A stretch of 64,000 nucleotides of DNA from Albimonas sp963977235. Its GTDB lineage: Bacteria; Pseudomonadota; Alphaproteobacteria; Rhodobacterales; Rhodobacteraceae. The stretch lies in assembly GCF_963977235.1 (NCBI RefSeq), contig NZ_CAXBOD010000022.1:1-64000 (forward strand), read 5' to 3'. The notes under the pieces are model-generated. The model did not search any database, was not told where the DNA came from, and saw only the letters and a program-made list of their open reading frames with translations. Position numbers and translations under genes: made by a program. How positions within the stretch are numbered: the first letter of the stretch is position 1; the number at the start of each line of letters is the position of its first letter. This document shows, one piece after another, positions 7,842-16,668 of this stretch.

Positions 7842-10583
7842 TCAGCCCTCCCGCGCCGCGTCGATGGCGGCCTTCACCCGGTGCGGCAGGGCCGGCAGCC
7901 GGTCGATGCGCGCGCCGGTGGCGTGACCGATGGCGTTGAGGATCGCGGGCGCCGTGGGGATCAGGGCGTGTTCGCCCAGGCCCTTGGCGCCGTAAGGCCC
8001 CTCGGGGTCGGGGACTTCGAGCAGGATCGTGCGGATGGCGGGCATGTCCGAGGTTGTGGGGATCAGGTAGTCGTGCAGGTTCTCGGTGCGGCCGGGGAGG
8101 AACGCCTCCATCAGCGCCATGCCGAGGCCCTGGGCGATGCCGCCCTCGATCTGGCCCTCGGCGAGCATCGGGTTGATCACCCGGCCGAGGTCGTGGGCGG
8201 CGGTCATGCGCAGAACCTTCACCGTGCCGAGCGCGCGGTCGACCTCGACCTCGGCGAGCTGCGCGCCCCAGCCGTAGACGGCGTAGGGGCTGCCCTGGCC
8301 GTTGGCGTCGAGCGGCAGGGTCGGCGGGTCGTAGGTCTCCTCGGCCGAGATCGCGTAGCCGTGGGCGTCCGGAGGAAGGCGCGTCAGGTCGATGCGGTGG
8401 GCCTGTCCCCCCTCCTCGACCCGGATCTCGCCGGGGGCCACGCGGATCGCGGCGCCCTCGCCCATGTTGGCCAGCCGCAGGATCGCGCCGCGCAGCGCCT
8501 CGCCGGCCAGCCTGGCGGCGTTGCCGCTGACGAAGGTCTGGCGGGAGGCGGAGGTCTTGCCGGCGTCCGGCGTCAGGGCGGTGTCGGGGCCGATCAGCTC
8601 GAACGCCTCCGGTCCCACGCCCAGCGCCTGGGCGCAGATCTGGGCGATGACGGTGTTCGAGCCCTGGCCGATGTCCGTCGCCCCCTGGTGCAGGCGCAGG
8701 CGCCCCTCGCCCGTCACCCCCACCCTGATGGTCGAGGGGTTGGGCAGCGAGGTGTTCCCGCAGCCATACCAGCACCCCGCGACCCCGACGCCGCGGGGAC
8801 GCTCGGGGTGGGCGGCGTTGTGCCCGGCCGCACGCGCCAGCGCCGCGGCCCAGTCCTCGCGCAGCGCCTCGAGGCAGGGGCCGATGCCCACGCCCTTCAG
8901 GCGCTGGCCGCAGACAGTGGCCTCGTCGTCGCGCAGGGCGTTGAGGATGCGGAACTCCAGCCGGTCGAGGCCCAGTTTCCCGGCCAGGTCGTCGTAAAGC
9001 GCCTCCTGCACCAGCGCCGCCTGGGGGACGCCGAAGCCGCGAAAGGCGCCCGAGGGCGTGACATGGGTGTGGATCGCCCGCGCCTCGGCCCGGTAGTTGG
9101 GCGTGCGGTAGGGGCCCGAGGCGTGCACCGGCACCCGATTGGCCACCGTCGGGCCCCAGGAGGCATAGGCCCCGGTGTTGAAATCGCCGTCGAAACGCAT
9201 CCCCGTGATGCGCCCCTGCGCGTCCGCCCCGATGGTCGCGGTCATCCGCGCCGGGTGCCGCTTGGTGGTCGAGGCCAGCGACTCGGCCCGCGTGAACACC
9301 AGTCGGCAGGGCTTGCCGGTTGCAAGCGCGGCGAGCCCCAGAAGCGGCTGCACCGAGAGGTCGAGCTTCGATCCGAAGCCTCCGCCCGCCGCGGTGGGGA
9401 TGATCCGCACCCTGGCCGGATCCAGCCCCAGCACCTGGGCGGTGTCGTCGCGATCCATCACCGGCGCCTGGGTGCAGGCGCGGATCACCAGCACCTCGCC
9501 CTCGAGCCAGGCGCAGCCGGCCTCGGGCTCGATATAGGCGTGCTCGACATGGGCGGTCTCGATCGTGGTCGTGGCGGTGAACGCGGCCGCGGCGAGGCCG
9601 GCCTGCGCGTCGCCCTGGGCCACGAAGCCCGCGGTCATCAGGTTGCCGGGGCGGTCGGGGTGCAGCGGGGGGGCCGACTTCGCCGTCTCGGGGTCGAGGG
9701 CGGCGGCAAGCGCGGTCCACTCCACCGGGAAGGACGCCAGATCGAGGGCGGCCATCGTCTCGGCCTCGCCCACCGCCAGCGCCACCGCCTCGCCCTTGAA
9801 GCGGGCGGGCGAGGGGGCCAGCGCCGGCTGGTCGGCGAACGGCGGGATCACGCCGAACCGGTTGGAGCCCTTCACGTCGGCCGCGGTCAGCACCGCCTCG
9901 ATCCCGTGGCGGGCGGCCCAGGCCGCGAGATCCCCGAAGGCGAAGGCGGCATGATGGTGGGGCGAGCGGATCACGCGGACCGTCAGCGCGCCGTCGGGGA
10001 TCGCGTCGGCGCCGAAAACCTCGGTCCCGTCGACCTTGGGGAGGCCGTCCAGACGCTCGATCCGGGCGCCGACCGAGGCGCCGGAGGGGGCGGGCGCGGG
10101 AGCCTCGCCGGGGGTCTCGCGCCAGGCCTCGCAGACGGCGTCGATGATCTTGGCGTAGCCGGTGCAGCGGCACAGCACCCCGCCCAGCGCCTGCTCGGCC
10201 TGCGCGCGGGTGGGGCGGGGGGTGTCGGCCAGCAGGGCGGTCGCGGTCATCAGCATGCCCGGCGTGCAGATCCCGCATTGCGCCGCGCCGTGGCGCAGGA
10301 AGGCGCGCTGCAGGGCGTTGGCGCCGGGCCCGCCGAGCCCCTCGACCGTGCGCACCTCGCGCCCCTCGGCCTGGGCGGCGGCGGTCAGGCAGGCGCAGAC
10401 CGGGGCGCCGTCGAGCAGCACGGTGCAGGCGCCGCAGTCGCCCGCGTCGCAGCCCGACTTCACCCCCAGCGCGCCGGCGCCGCGCAGCGCTTCGGACAGG
10501 CGACGGCCTGGCGGGACGGCCAGCGAGACCGCCTCTCCGTTCAGGGTCAGGGCCAGGCCGGGCGCGGCGGCGTCGAGGCTCAT
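7842..10583 (-). CDS. Xanthine-dehydrogenase-family hydroxylase, fused [2Fe-2S] and molybdopterin subunits
   Basis: The 913-residue protein fuses two subunits. Residues 1-160 hold two [2Fe-2S] clusters: C45, C50, C53 and C65, then C103, C106, C138 and C140 (CGICTPG and CRCTGY). From about residue 165 comes the molybdenum domain, with GGGFGSK, GAFRGFGVPQA and the C-terminal KGLGE whose Glu is the catalytic base in this family. Such enzymes hydroxylate N-heterocycles, aldehydes or purines using water. The FAD subunit is encoded just upstream with an ATGA overlap. The downstream 6-hydroxynicotinate-reductase homologue points to a pyridine-type substrate. A purine or other heterocycle remains possible. 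Confidence 0.93.
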   Translation of the reverse strand: MSLDAAAPGLALTLNGEAVSLAVPPGRRLSEALRGAGALGVKSGCDAGDCGACTVLLDGAPVCACLTAAAQAEGREVRTVEGLGGPGANALQRAFLRHGAAQCGICTPGMLMTATALLADTPRPTRAQAEQALGGVLCRCTGYAKIIDAVCEAWRETPGEAPAPAPSGASVGARIERLDGLPKVDGTEVFGADAIPDGALTVRVIRSPHHHAAFAFGDLAAWAARHGIEAVLTAADVKGSNRFGVIPPFADQPALAPSPARFKGEAVALAVGEAETMAALDLASFPVEWTALAAALDPETAKSAPPLHPDRPGNLMTAGFVAQGDAQAGLAAAAFTATTTIETAHVEHAYIEPEAGCAWLEGEVLVIRACTQAPVMDRDDTAQVLGLDPARVRIIPTAAGGGFGSKLDLSVQPLLGLAALATGKPCRLVFTRAESLASTTKRHPARMTATIGADAQGRITGMRFDGDFNTGAYASWGPTVANRVPVHASGPYRTPNYRAEARAIHTHVTPSGAFRGFGVPQAALVQEALYDDLAGKLGLDRLEFRILNALRDDEATVCGQRLKGVGIGPCLEALREDWAAALARAAGHNAAHPERPRGVGVAGCWYGCGNTSLPNPSTIRVGVTGEGRLRLHQGATDIGQGSNTVIAQICAQALGVGPEAFELIGPDTALTPDAGKTSASRQTFVSGNAARLAGEALRGAILRLANMGEGAAIRVAPGEIRVEEGGQAHRIDLTRLPPDAHGYAISAEETYDPPTLPLDANGQGSPYAVYGWGAQLAEVEVDRALGTVKVLRMTAAHDLGRVINPMLAEGQIEGGIAQGLGMALMEAFLPGRTENLHDYLIPTTSDMPAIRTILLEVPDPEGPYGAKGLGEHALIPTAPAILNAIGHATGARIDRLPALPHRVKAAIDAAREG

Positions 10584-11428
10584 CGGGCGATCTCCGGGGC
10601 GGGCGCGCAGGCGGCGAGCGCCCGGCGCAACAGTTCGGGCGCGGCGGCCAGGCGATAGGCGGCCTCGGCGCGCACGTCGTCGATGGGCGAGAGGGCGGCG
10701 GTCACCGCGGCCGCGTCCAGCGCCTCGGGCAGATCGGCCAGCGGACGGCCCAGCAGGCCGGCCTCGGCCTCGGCCAGCCGGCAGGCGACGGGCGAGCAGG
10801 CGCCCACCGCCAGCGCCACGGCGCCGACCCGGTCCTCGACCGCCACGAGGCGCACCGCGGCCATGCCGATCGAGATCACCAGGTGCGCGCGCGCGCCCAG
10901 TTTCTCGAACGCGCCCTGCCCCGCCAGCGCGGCGGCGGGGATGTGCACGGCAAGCAGCAGCTCGTCGGCGGCCAGGGCCGTGCGGCGCGGACCCAGCAGG
11001 AACGCCGACAGCGCCATCCGGCGCAGGCCGCGGACCGAGGCGAGTTCCACCTCCGCGTCGAGCGTCAGCAGCGGCGGCACGGAATCGGCGGCCGGCGAGG
11101 CGTTCACGAGGTTCCCCGCCACCGTGCCGCGGTTCTGGATCTGGATCGAGCCCACCACCCGCGCCGCCGCCTGCAGCCCCGCGCAGGCCGGCGGCAGCGC
11201 CGCGCGGGCCACCTGCGTCCAGCTCGCCCCGCCGCCCAGGCGAAGGCCCGCGGGCGAGAGGGTCACCCCCTGCAGCTCGGCCACCGCGGTCAGGTCCAGC
11301 ACCGGGCCGGCAAGCTCGCGCGCGGTGGTCGCGGCCAGCAGGTCGGTGCCGCCCGCCAGCACGACGCGCCCGCCCTCGGCGCGCAGCGCAAGGGCGCGGG
11401 CGAGGTCGGCGGGGCGCTCGTAGCTCAT
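10580..11428 (-). CDS. FAD-binding subunit of xanthine-dehydrogenase-family enzyme
   Basis: The 282-residue protein has the FAD-PCMH features of CoxM/XdhB-type subunits: AGGTDLLA near residues 25-32, GGGASWTQV, and IQNRGTVAGNLVNASPAAD around residue 100, where the flavin pyrophosphate is held. The C-terminal CO_deh_flav_C part follows. It passes electrons from the Fe-S clusters of the neighbouring fused subunit to an acceptor. It is the first gene of the five-gene minus-strand operon; its stop overlaps the next start by 4 bp. The ATG at 11428 gives the family start MSYERPADLARALALR. Confidence 0.92.
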   Translation of the reverse strand: MSYERPADLARALALRAEGGRVVLAGGTDLLAATTARELAGPVLDLTAVAELQGVTLSPAGLRLGGGASWTQVARAALPPACAGLQAAARVVGSIQIQNRGTVAGNLVNASPAADSVPPLLTLDAEVELASVRGLRRMALSAFLLGPRRTALAADELLLAVHIPAAALAGQGAFEKLGARAHLVISIGMAAVRLVAVEDRVGAVALAVGACSPVACRLAEAEAGLLGRPLADLPEALDAAAVTAALSPIDDVRAEAAYRLAAAPELLRRALAACAPAPEIAR

Positions 11429-11552
11429 CGGGTCCTCGGGGCTGGCCGGGTTGCGCGGGCATGGAACCGGGCGCTGGGGCGGGCTCAGGGTCGGGCGCAG
11501 GGCATCATTTGCATACCAACGAAAGCCTGCGCCCGACGCCCCCGGCCTGTCA

Positions 11553-11562
11553 ATTGCGCAAT
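11553..11562. promoter_or_regulatory. Candidate operator ATTGCGCAAT between hydroxylase operon and marR
   Basis: The 246-bp gap 11429-11674 separates the divergent hydroxylase operon and the MarR gene and should hold both promoters. A perfect 10-bp palindrome ATTGCGCAAT lies near its middle, in a locally A/T-richer patch that is unusual here. A minus-strand TTGACA (11554-11549) overlaps it, but no -10 is convincing. MarR regulators usually bind palindromes in their own divergent promoter, so this is the best operator candidate. Confidence 0.35.
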
Positions 11563-11674
11563 GGCCCGCAACCGGCTCGCGCGCCGTGCCTGCCGACCGG
11601 TCGGCGGGCCTGTCCTTTCCCGTCTTCCTGCGGTAGGTGAGAAGCAAACCGCAGCCTGCGGGGGAGGACCTCCT

Positions 11675-12148
11675 GTGACCGCGTCCGGCAACGCGACGAC
11701 TGACGACGACCCGGCGGAGAGACGTCCGGAGCGGGCGAAGGGCGGCTATCGCCTCACCTCGCAGGCCGGCCACCTGCTGCGCCGCGCCAACCAGCGCCAT
11801 CTTGCGATCTTCTCCGCCCGCATGCCCGACCTGACGCCCCGCCAGTTCGCCGCGCTCGCCAAGCTGAAAGAGGAGGGGCCCGCCTCCCAGAACCAGCTGG
11901 GCCGCGCGACCTCGATGGACGCGGCCACGATCAAGGGCGTCATCGACCGGCTCGCCAGGCGCGACCTGGTGGCGACCGAGCCGAGCCTGGAGGATCGCCG
12001 CCGCCTGATCGTCTCGCTGACGCCCCAAGGCGCGGAGCTTTTCGCCCGGGCCGCGCCGATCGCCCTCGAGATCACCGAGGAGACGCTCGCCCCCCTCGAT
12101 CCCGACGAGCGGCGCACGCTGACGGCGCTTCTCGACCGCATTTCCTGA
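11675..12148 (+). CDS. MarR family transcriptional regulator
   Basis: The 157-residue winged-helix regulator has the MarR fold: LTPRQFAALAKLKEEG helix, recognition region QNQLGRATSMDAATIKGVIDRL, and the wing SLEDRRRLIVSLTPQG. Translation is placed at a GTG because a strong GGGGGAGG lies 7 bp upstream and the frame then starts just before the conserved domain. It is divergent from the hydroxylase operon and 30 bp upstream of pncB, so it probably controls one or both. The aerobic nicotinate regulator NicR is also MarR-type. The ligand may be the heterocycle or a product; that is inference. Confidence 0.88.
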   Translation: MTASGNATTDDDPAERRPERAKGGYRLTSQAGHLLRRANQRHLAIFSARMPDLTPRQFAALAKLKEEGPASQNQLGRATSMDAATIKGVIDRLARRDLVATEPSLEDRRRLIVSLTPQGAELFARAAPIALEITEETLAPLDPDERRTLTALLDRIS

Positions 12149-12178
12149 CGCATCCCTGCGCCCGCCGGAGCCGCTCCG

Positions 12179-13474
12179 ATGAACGACATCGCCAAGCGCG
12201 TCTACGACCACCAGTGGAAGATCGACCCGATCGTCCGCTCGGTCATCGACACCGATTTCTACAAGTTGCTGATGGCCCAGACGGTGTTCCACAATCACCC
12301 CGACGCGCGGGTGACCTTCTCGCTGATCAACCGCTCGGACGACGTGCCGCTGGCGCGCCTGATCGACGAGGGGGAGCTGCGCGAGCAGCTCGACCACGTG
12401 CGCACCCTGCGCCTGACCCGGGGCGAGAGCACCTGGCTGCGCGGCAACACCTTCTACGGCAAGCGCTGGATGTTCGAGCCCGAGTTCATGGACTGGCTGG
12501 AGAACTTCCGGTTCCCCGACTACCGGCTCGAGCGTCGCGGCGACCAGTACGAGCTGACCTTCGAGGGCCCCTGGATCGAGGCGATGATGTGGGAGATCCC
12601 CGCGCTCGCCATCCTGATGGAGCTGCGCACCCGCGCCGTCCTGCGCTCGATGGGCAAGTTCGAGCTTCAGATCCTCTATGCCCGCGCCATGACCCGGATC
12701 TGGGAGAAGATCGAGCGTCTGCAGGCGCTGCCCGGCCTGCAGATCTCGGATTTCGGCGCGCGTCGGCGGCACTCGTTCCAGTGGCAGGACTGGTGCGTGC
12801 AGGCGATGATCGAGGGGCTGGGGCCGCGGTTCTCGGGCACCTCCAACTGCCTGATCGCCATGCGCCGCGACCTGGAGGCGATCGGCACCAACGCCCATGA
12901 GCTGCCGATGGTCTACTGCGCGCTCGCGGGCGAGGACGACGCGGCGCTGGCCCAGGCGCCCTACAAGGTGCTCGAGGACTGGCAGAAGGACTACGAGGGC
13001 AACCTGCGCATCGTCTTGCCCGACACCATCGGCTCGAAGGGCTTCTTCGCCCATGCGCCCGAGTGGATCGCCCGCTGGACCGGCGCGCGGATCGACAGCG
13101 GCGACCCGGCCGAGGGCGCCGAGACCGCCATCGCCTTCTGGAAGCGCCATGGCGAGGACCCGCGCGAGAAGCGGATCATCTTCTCCGACGGGCTCGACAT
13201 CGACGTGATCGAGGACCTGCACGCCCGCTTCGCCAACCGCGCCAAGGTCAGCTACGGCTGGGGCACGCTTCTGACCAACGACTTCCGCGGCCTTGCTCCG
13301 CGAGACGGACTGGCCCCGTTCAGCCTCGTCTGCAAGGCGGTCTCGGCCGAGGGCCGGCCCTGCGTGAAGCTCTCCGACAACCCGGTGAAGGCCACCGGCC
13401 CCGCCGAGGAGATCGCCCGCTACAAGCGCGTCTTCGGCGTGGGCGAGCAGGCGGCGCGGCCGGTCATGGTCTGA
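12179..13474 (+). CDS. pncB: Nicotinate phosphoribosyltransferase
   Basis: The 431-residue protein has the full NAPRTase layout. DTDFYKLLMAQ near residue 25 and SDFGARRRHSFQWQ near residue 190 match the family, followed by FSGTSN. H240 in GTNAHE is the position of the autophosphorylated His of the enteric enzyme. IDSGDP and FSDGLD follow in the phosphate-binding region. It converts nicotinate and PRPP to nicotinate mononucleotide, with ATP stimulation, in the Preiss-Handler pathway. It follows the MarR gene by 30 bp, so they may be co-transcribed. Its place beside a putative N-heterocycle hydroxylase operon suggests a branch point between salvage and breakdown. Confidence 0.95.
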   Translation: MNDIAKRVYDHQWKIDPIVRSVIDTDFYKLLMAQTVFHNHPDARVTFSLINRSDDVPLARLIDEGELREQLDHVRTLRLTRGESTWLRGNTFYGKRWMFEPEFMDWLENFRFPDYRLERRGDQYELTFEGPWIEAMMWEIPALAILMELRTRAVLRSMGKFELQILYARAMTRIWEKIERLQALPGLQISDFGARRRHSFQWQDWCVQAMIEGLGPRFSGTSNCLIAMRRDLEAIGTNAHELPMVYCALAGEDDAALAQAPYKVLEDWQKDYEGNLRIVLPDTIGSKGFFAHAPEWIARWTGARIDSGDPAEGAETAIAFWKRHGEDPREKRIIFSDGLDIDVIEDLHARFANRAKVSYGWGTLLTNDFRGLAPRDGLAPFSLVCKAVSAEGRPCVKLSDNPVKATGPAEEIARYKRVFGVGEQAARPVMV

Positions 13475-13595
13475 GGCGAGGGCTGCAAGACGCGATTTTG
13501 AGGGACTCGTTTCGCGCCCGCGCTGCGTCCGGACATGTCCTCATGTAATATTCGTTCTCAGACTTGCGCACCCGCGCCATGATAGGAGATTGCGA

Positions 13596-13703
13596 ATGTG
13601 GAAATGTGGAATTCTGGCTGTGTCTTTCACTTTGACGATGGTCAGCGGCGGCGTCGGCCAGACCTACAATCGCATCGGCAACACGACCCTCTGCAACGAG
13701 TGA
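13596..13703 (+). CDS. Small secreted-peptide-like ORF, 35 residues
   Basis: ATG at 13596 follows AGGAG with 7-bp spacing and opens a 35-codon frame. The peptide begins MWKCGILAVSFTLTMVSGG, which looks like a signal or lipoprotein-like hydrophobic leader, and ends GQTYNRIGNTTLCNE. The NRIGNT-type tail recalls small alphaproteobacterial exported proteins with repeated N-R-x-G-N-T units, here in one copy. The codons are less GC-rich than the neighbours. It may be a genuine small protein or a truncated repeat protein. No function can be assigned. It lies between pncB and the convergent MarC gene. A weak 6-bp hairpin (13719-13742) follows. Confidence 0.5.
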   Translation: MWKCGILAVSFTLTMVSGGVGQTYNRIGNTTLCNE

Positions 13704-13746
13704 AGGCGGCGCCGGGTCCGTAGCAAATCGCCCCCAGCTACGACTT

Positions 13747-14379
13747 TCACAGCGCGAACAGCCCGCTGTTGGCCAGCCCGTCGAGCATGAACTGCACGGC
13801 GAGCGCGGCCAGAAGCACGCCGAAGACCCGCGCGACGACATGCACGCCGGTGCGCCCCATCAGGCGCTGAAGCTGGCTGGCCAGCATCATCGCGGCGAAG
13901 GCGACGCCCAGCACCGCCAGCACCGCGACCGCCACCGCCGCGCCCCGCTCCCAGTCGCCGTCCGTGTCGGCCATAAGCAGCACCACCGCCCCCATCGCCC
14001 CCGGCCCCGCCAGCAGCGGCGTGGCCAGCGGAAACACCGAGATGTCGGGCCGCGAGCGCGCCTCGCGCGCCTCGTCCTCGGTGGTCGAGGTGGCGCCCGA
14101 GGATCGGGCGAAGACCATGTCGATGGCGATCAGCAGCAGCAGGATCCCGCCCGCGATGCGCAGCGCCGGCAGCGAGATCCCGAACAGGTCCAGCGCCGAG
14201 TCCCCGAAGATCGCAAAGCTCAGCAGGATCGCGGCGGCGATGGCGAGCCCCCGCAGCGCGGTCCCCAGCCGCTCGCGCGGGGACTGGCCGGCGGTCAGCG
14301 TCGCGAAGACGATGCCCACGTCCAGCGGCCCGACGGTCGCGAACATCGTCGCGAAGGCGACCAGCAGCGTCTCGTGCAT
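13747..14379 (-). CDS. MarC family membrane protein
   Basis: The 210-residue protein has about six membrane segments and the MarC family pattern: GPLDVGIVFATLT after the first helix, FGISLPALRIAGGILLLLIAIDM, and FPLATPLLAGPGAMGAVVLL in the middle. MarC proteins are inner-membrane proteins of unknown activity; the old link to multiple antibiotic resistance is not supported. A charged loop with several Glu and Ala residues lies at about residues 92-108. It stands alone, convergent with pncB and the small ORF. Confidence 0.9.
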   Translation of the reverse strand: MHETLLVAFATMFATVGPLDVGIVFATLTAGQSPRERLGTALRGLAIAAAILLSFAIFGDSALDLFGISLPALRIAGGILLLLIAIDMVFARSSGATSTTEDEAREARSRPDISVFPLATPLLAGPGAMGAVVLLMADTDGDWERGAAVAVAVLAVLGVAFAAMMLASQLQRLMGRTGVHVVARVFGVLLAALAVQFMLDGLANSGLFAL

Positions 14380-14904
14380 CCCTCAGGCCCCCTCCGCCAT
14401 TCCGCGTCCGTCATGCTGCCAGCCGCCGCCGTCCCCGTGCAAGCCCGCCCCCGACCGCGCGCCGCGTCGCCCGCAGCGCCGCTTGCCCCCCGCTCGCCCC
14501 CGGCGCCTCTGGCCCCCGCTCGCCCCCGGCGCCTCTGGCCCCCGTGTCCCGGCCGGCCCTTCCGGCGCCTTGGCGCCACGCCCGGCCCCCTCGGCGAGCG
14601 CCTGTTCTCCGGAGCCGTCCGTCGCTGGCGGCCGACGGAGCGACTCGGCGCCGGCGGTCAGGGATCGCCGCAGGCGACCGCCCGCAGGGCGGCTTGTCCT
14701 TGACCGGCGGAGACGAGTCGCTCAGGCGAGCCAGAAGCGATGGACGGCGCCGGAGACCAGGCGCGGGGCCTGTTCTCTGGTGAGTCGGGAGCGGCCCTCG
14801 GCGGCCGCCCACGCCGCCCTGCCCGGCCCGCGACAACTGCGGGTCCAGGACAAAGCCCGCCCGCAGGGCGCCTCCTCGCCCCCGTCCCCTCCTCCTCGCC
14901 CCCG
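14380..14904. other. Gene-free, C-rich spacer of 525 bp
   Basis: No protein-coding frame here has recognisable family features. The stretch is strongly C-rich on the plus strand and holds a 26-bp tandem repeat and a small hairpin (CCGCCC-gca-GGGCGG, 14678-14692). The hyuB terminator and the MarC promoter should be inside it, but I cannot place either with confidence. Confidence 0.5.
14491..14542. repeat. 26-bp tandem repeat, two copies
   Basis: The unit starts CGCTCGCCCCCGGCGCC and occurs at 14491-14516 and 14517-14542, identical in both copies. It is noncoding and low in complexity, and probably arose by slippage. Confidence 0.85.
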
Positions 14905-16668
14905 TCACCCCCCTCCGCGCAGCCGCTCGGTCCCCGCACGATCGACCTCTCCGGCCGTGTCGAGCGCCACGCGATAGATCTCGCGCGCGGCCTTCGCCCC
15001 GACCCGGCCAAGCCGCACGTCCTCGGCCACTTTCGCGGGATCGCGCGCACCTGGATCGCCGTAGCCGCCCCCGCCCGGCGTGCCCACGCGCACCCGGTCG
15101 CCCGGACCCATCGGGATGTCCTGCTCCTTGGACAGGTGGGGGGGCACGTGGATCTCCCCGCCGCGGATCACCTCGACCGAGTTCATCGCCCCGTCCCGGC
15201 CCCCCAGCGCCCCCGGCGGCCCGAACCGCCCGTGGTCCATCACGAACGAGGCCCGCGCCTCGCCCCGCCGCAGCTCGATCTCGTAGGAGAGGCCCAGGCC
15301 GCCGCGATGCTCGCCCGCCCCCCCGGAGTCCTCGCGCAGGGCGTAGTGGCGGTAGAGGACCGGGAACTGCTGCTCCATGATCTCGACCGGCGGCGCCTTG
15401 GAGATGCCGATGGTCGAGCAGCCGTTCGACAGCCCGTCGCCCCCCGCGCCGCCCCCGTAGCCCCCGCCCGACAGCTGGTACATCACGAAGCCGCGCCCCT
15501 TCTCCGGGTCGACCCCGCCCAGGCCGAAGTTGCCCGAGGTCCCCGCCGGCGCCGCCGTCACCCGCTCGGGGCTCGCCTTGACCAGCGCCGAGAACACCGC
15601 CTCGGCCACACGCTGGGAGGTCTCGGCCGCGCAGCCCGAGACCGGGCGCGGGTAGCGCGCGTCGAGGAACGTGCCCTCGATCCCCGAGACCAGCAGCGGC
15701 TCGAACGCGCCCGCAGAGATCGGCACGTCGGGGAAGATGTGGCGCACCGCGAGGTAGACCGCCGACAGCGTCGTGGCGCGCACCGAGTTCATCGGCCCGG
15801 CGCAGGGCGGCGAGCTGCCGGCGAAATCGAAATGCAGGTCGTCGCCCTGCCGCTCGACCGCCACCCGGATCTCGAGCGGCGCGTTGACCACGCCGTCGCT
15901 GTCGATATGGGCGAGGCCCTCCCAGCGACCCTCCGGGATCTCGCGGACATGCACGCGCATCTGGGCGGCGGCGCGGCGGCGCAGCTCGGCGACGGCGGCC
16001 TCGACGGTGGCCTCGCCATAGCGGTCGAGCAGCTTCTCCAGCCGGTCGGCGCCGACCTGCAGGGCGGCGGCCTGGGCCTTCACGTCGCCGATCCGCTGTT
16101 CGGAGACGCGGATGTTGGAGCAGATGATCGCGTAGATCTCGGCATCCAGCACCCCCTGCTTGAACAGGCGCACGGGGGGCAGGCGCAGCCCCTCCTGCTC
16201 GACCGCGGTGGCCGAGGCCGAGAAGCCCCCCGGCACCGCCCCGCCGGTGTCGGGCCAGTGGCCGGTGTTCGACAGCCAGCACCAGATCTTCCCGCCCCGA
16301 TAGAACGGGCGCGCGAAGCGCACGTCCATCAGGTGGGTGCCGCCCAGGTAGGGGTCGTTGACGATGTAGACGTCGCCCGGCTCGGGCGCCGCCGTCACGC
16401 CCTGCCCGATCCGCTCGAGCAGGATGCGGGTGGATTCCTGCATCGCCCCCACGAAGACCGGCAGCCCGTTGGGACCCTGCGCGATCAGGCTGCCGTCTTC
16501 GGCCGCGTAAATCCCGTCGGCGCGGTCGTTGGCCTCGGCGATGATCGGCGAGAAGGCGGCCCGGGTGAAGGCGAGGTCCATCTCCTCGCACACCTGGCTC
16601 AGCCCCGCCTGGATCACCGAGAGGGTGATCGGGTCCAGCGTCGTCGCGGAAACGGGCGCGTCGGTCAT
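14905..16668 (-). CDS. hyuB: Hydantoinase B / oxoprolinase family protein
   Basis: The 587-residue protein matches HyuB: DPITLSVIQAGLSQVCEEMDLAFTRAAFS at the N-terminus, EPGDVYIVNDPYLGGTHLMD near residue 100, and GDGLSNGCSTIG in the second half. With HyuA it forms an ATP-dependent enzyme that opens lactam or imide rings such as 5-oxoproline or N-methylhydantoin; some relatives are acetone or acetophenone carboxylases. The C-terminus has the usual GTPGGGGYGDPGARDP segment. Its ATG overlaps the hyuA stop by 4 bp. Downstream of a Liv-type transporter on the same strand, it probably acts on the imported compound. Confidence 0.92.
   Translation of the reverse strand: MTDAPVSATTLDPITLSVIQAGLSQVCEEMDLAFTRAAFSPIIAEANDRADGIYAAEDGSLIAQGPNGLPVFVGAMQESTRILLERIGQGVTAAPEPGDVYIVNDPYLGGTHLMDVRFARPFYRGGKIWCWLSNTGHWPDTGGAVPGGFSASATAVEQEGLRLPPVRLFKQGVLDAEIYAIICSNIRVSEQRIGDVKAQAAALQVGADRLEKLLDRYGEATVEAAVAELRRRAAAQMRVHVREIPEGRWEGLAHIDSDGVVNAPLEIRVAVERQGDDLHFDFAGSSPPCAGPMNSVRATTLSAVYLAVRHIFPDVPISAGAFEPLLVSGIEGTFLDARYPRPVSGCAAETSQRVAEAVFSALVKASPERVTAAPAGTSGNFGLGGVDPEKGRGFVMYQLSGGGYGGGAGGDGLSNGCSTIGISKAPPVEIMEQQFPVLYRHYALREDSGGAGEHRGGLGLSYEIELRRGEARASFVMDHGRFGPPGALGGRDGAMNSVEVIRGGEIHVPPHLSKEQDIPMGPGDRVRVGTPGGGGYGDPGARDPAKVAEDVRLGRVGAKAAREIYRVALDTAGEVDRAGTERLRGGG

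Noticed and set aside
14411..16591. A long alternative frame over hyuB
   Set aside because: It runs in another frame of hyuB, with Arg/Gly-rich composition and no motif, while the hyuB frame has full family matches.
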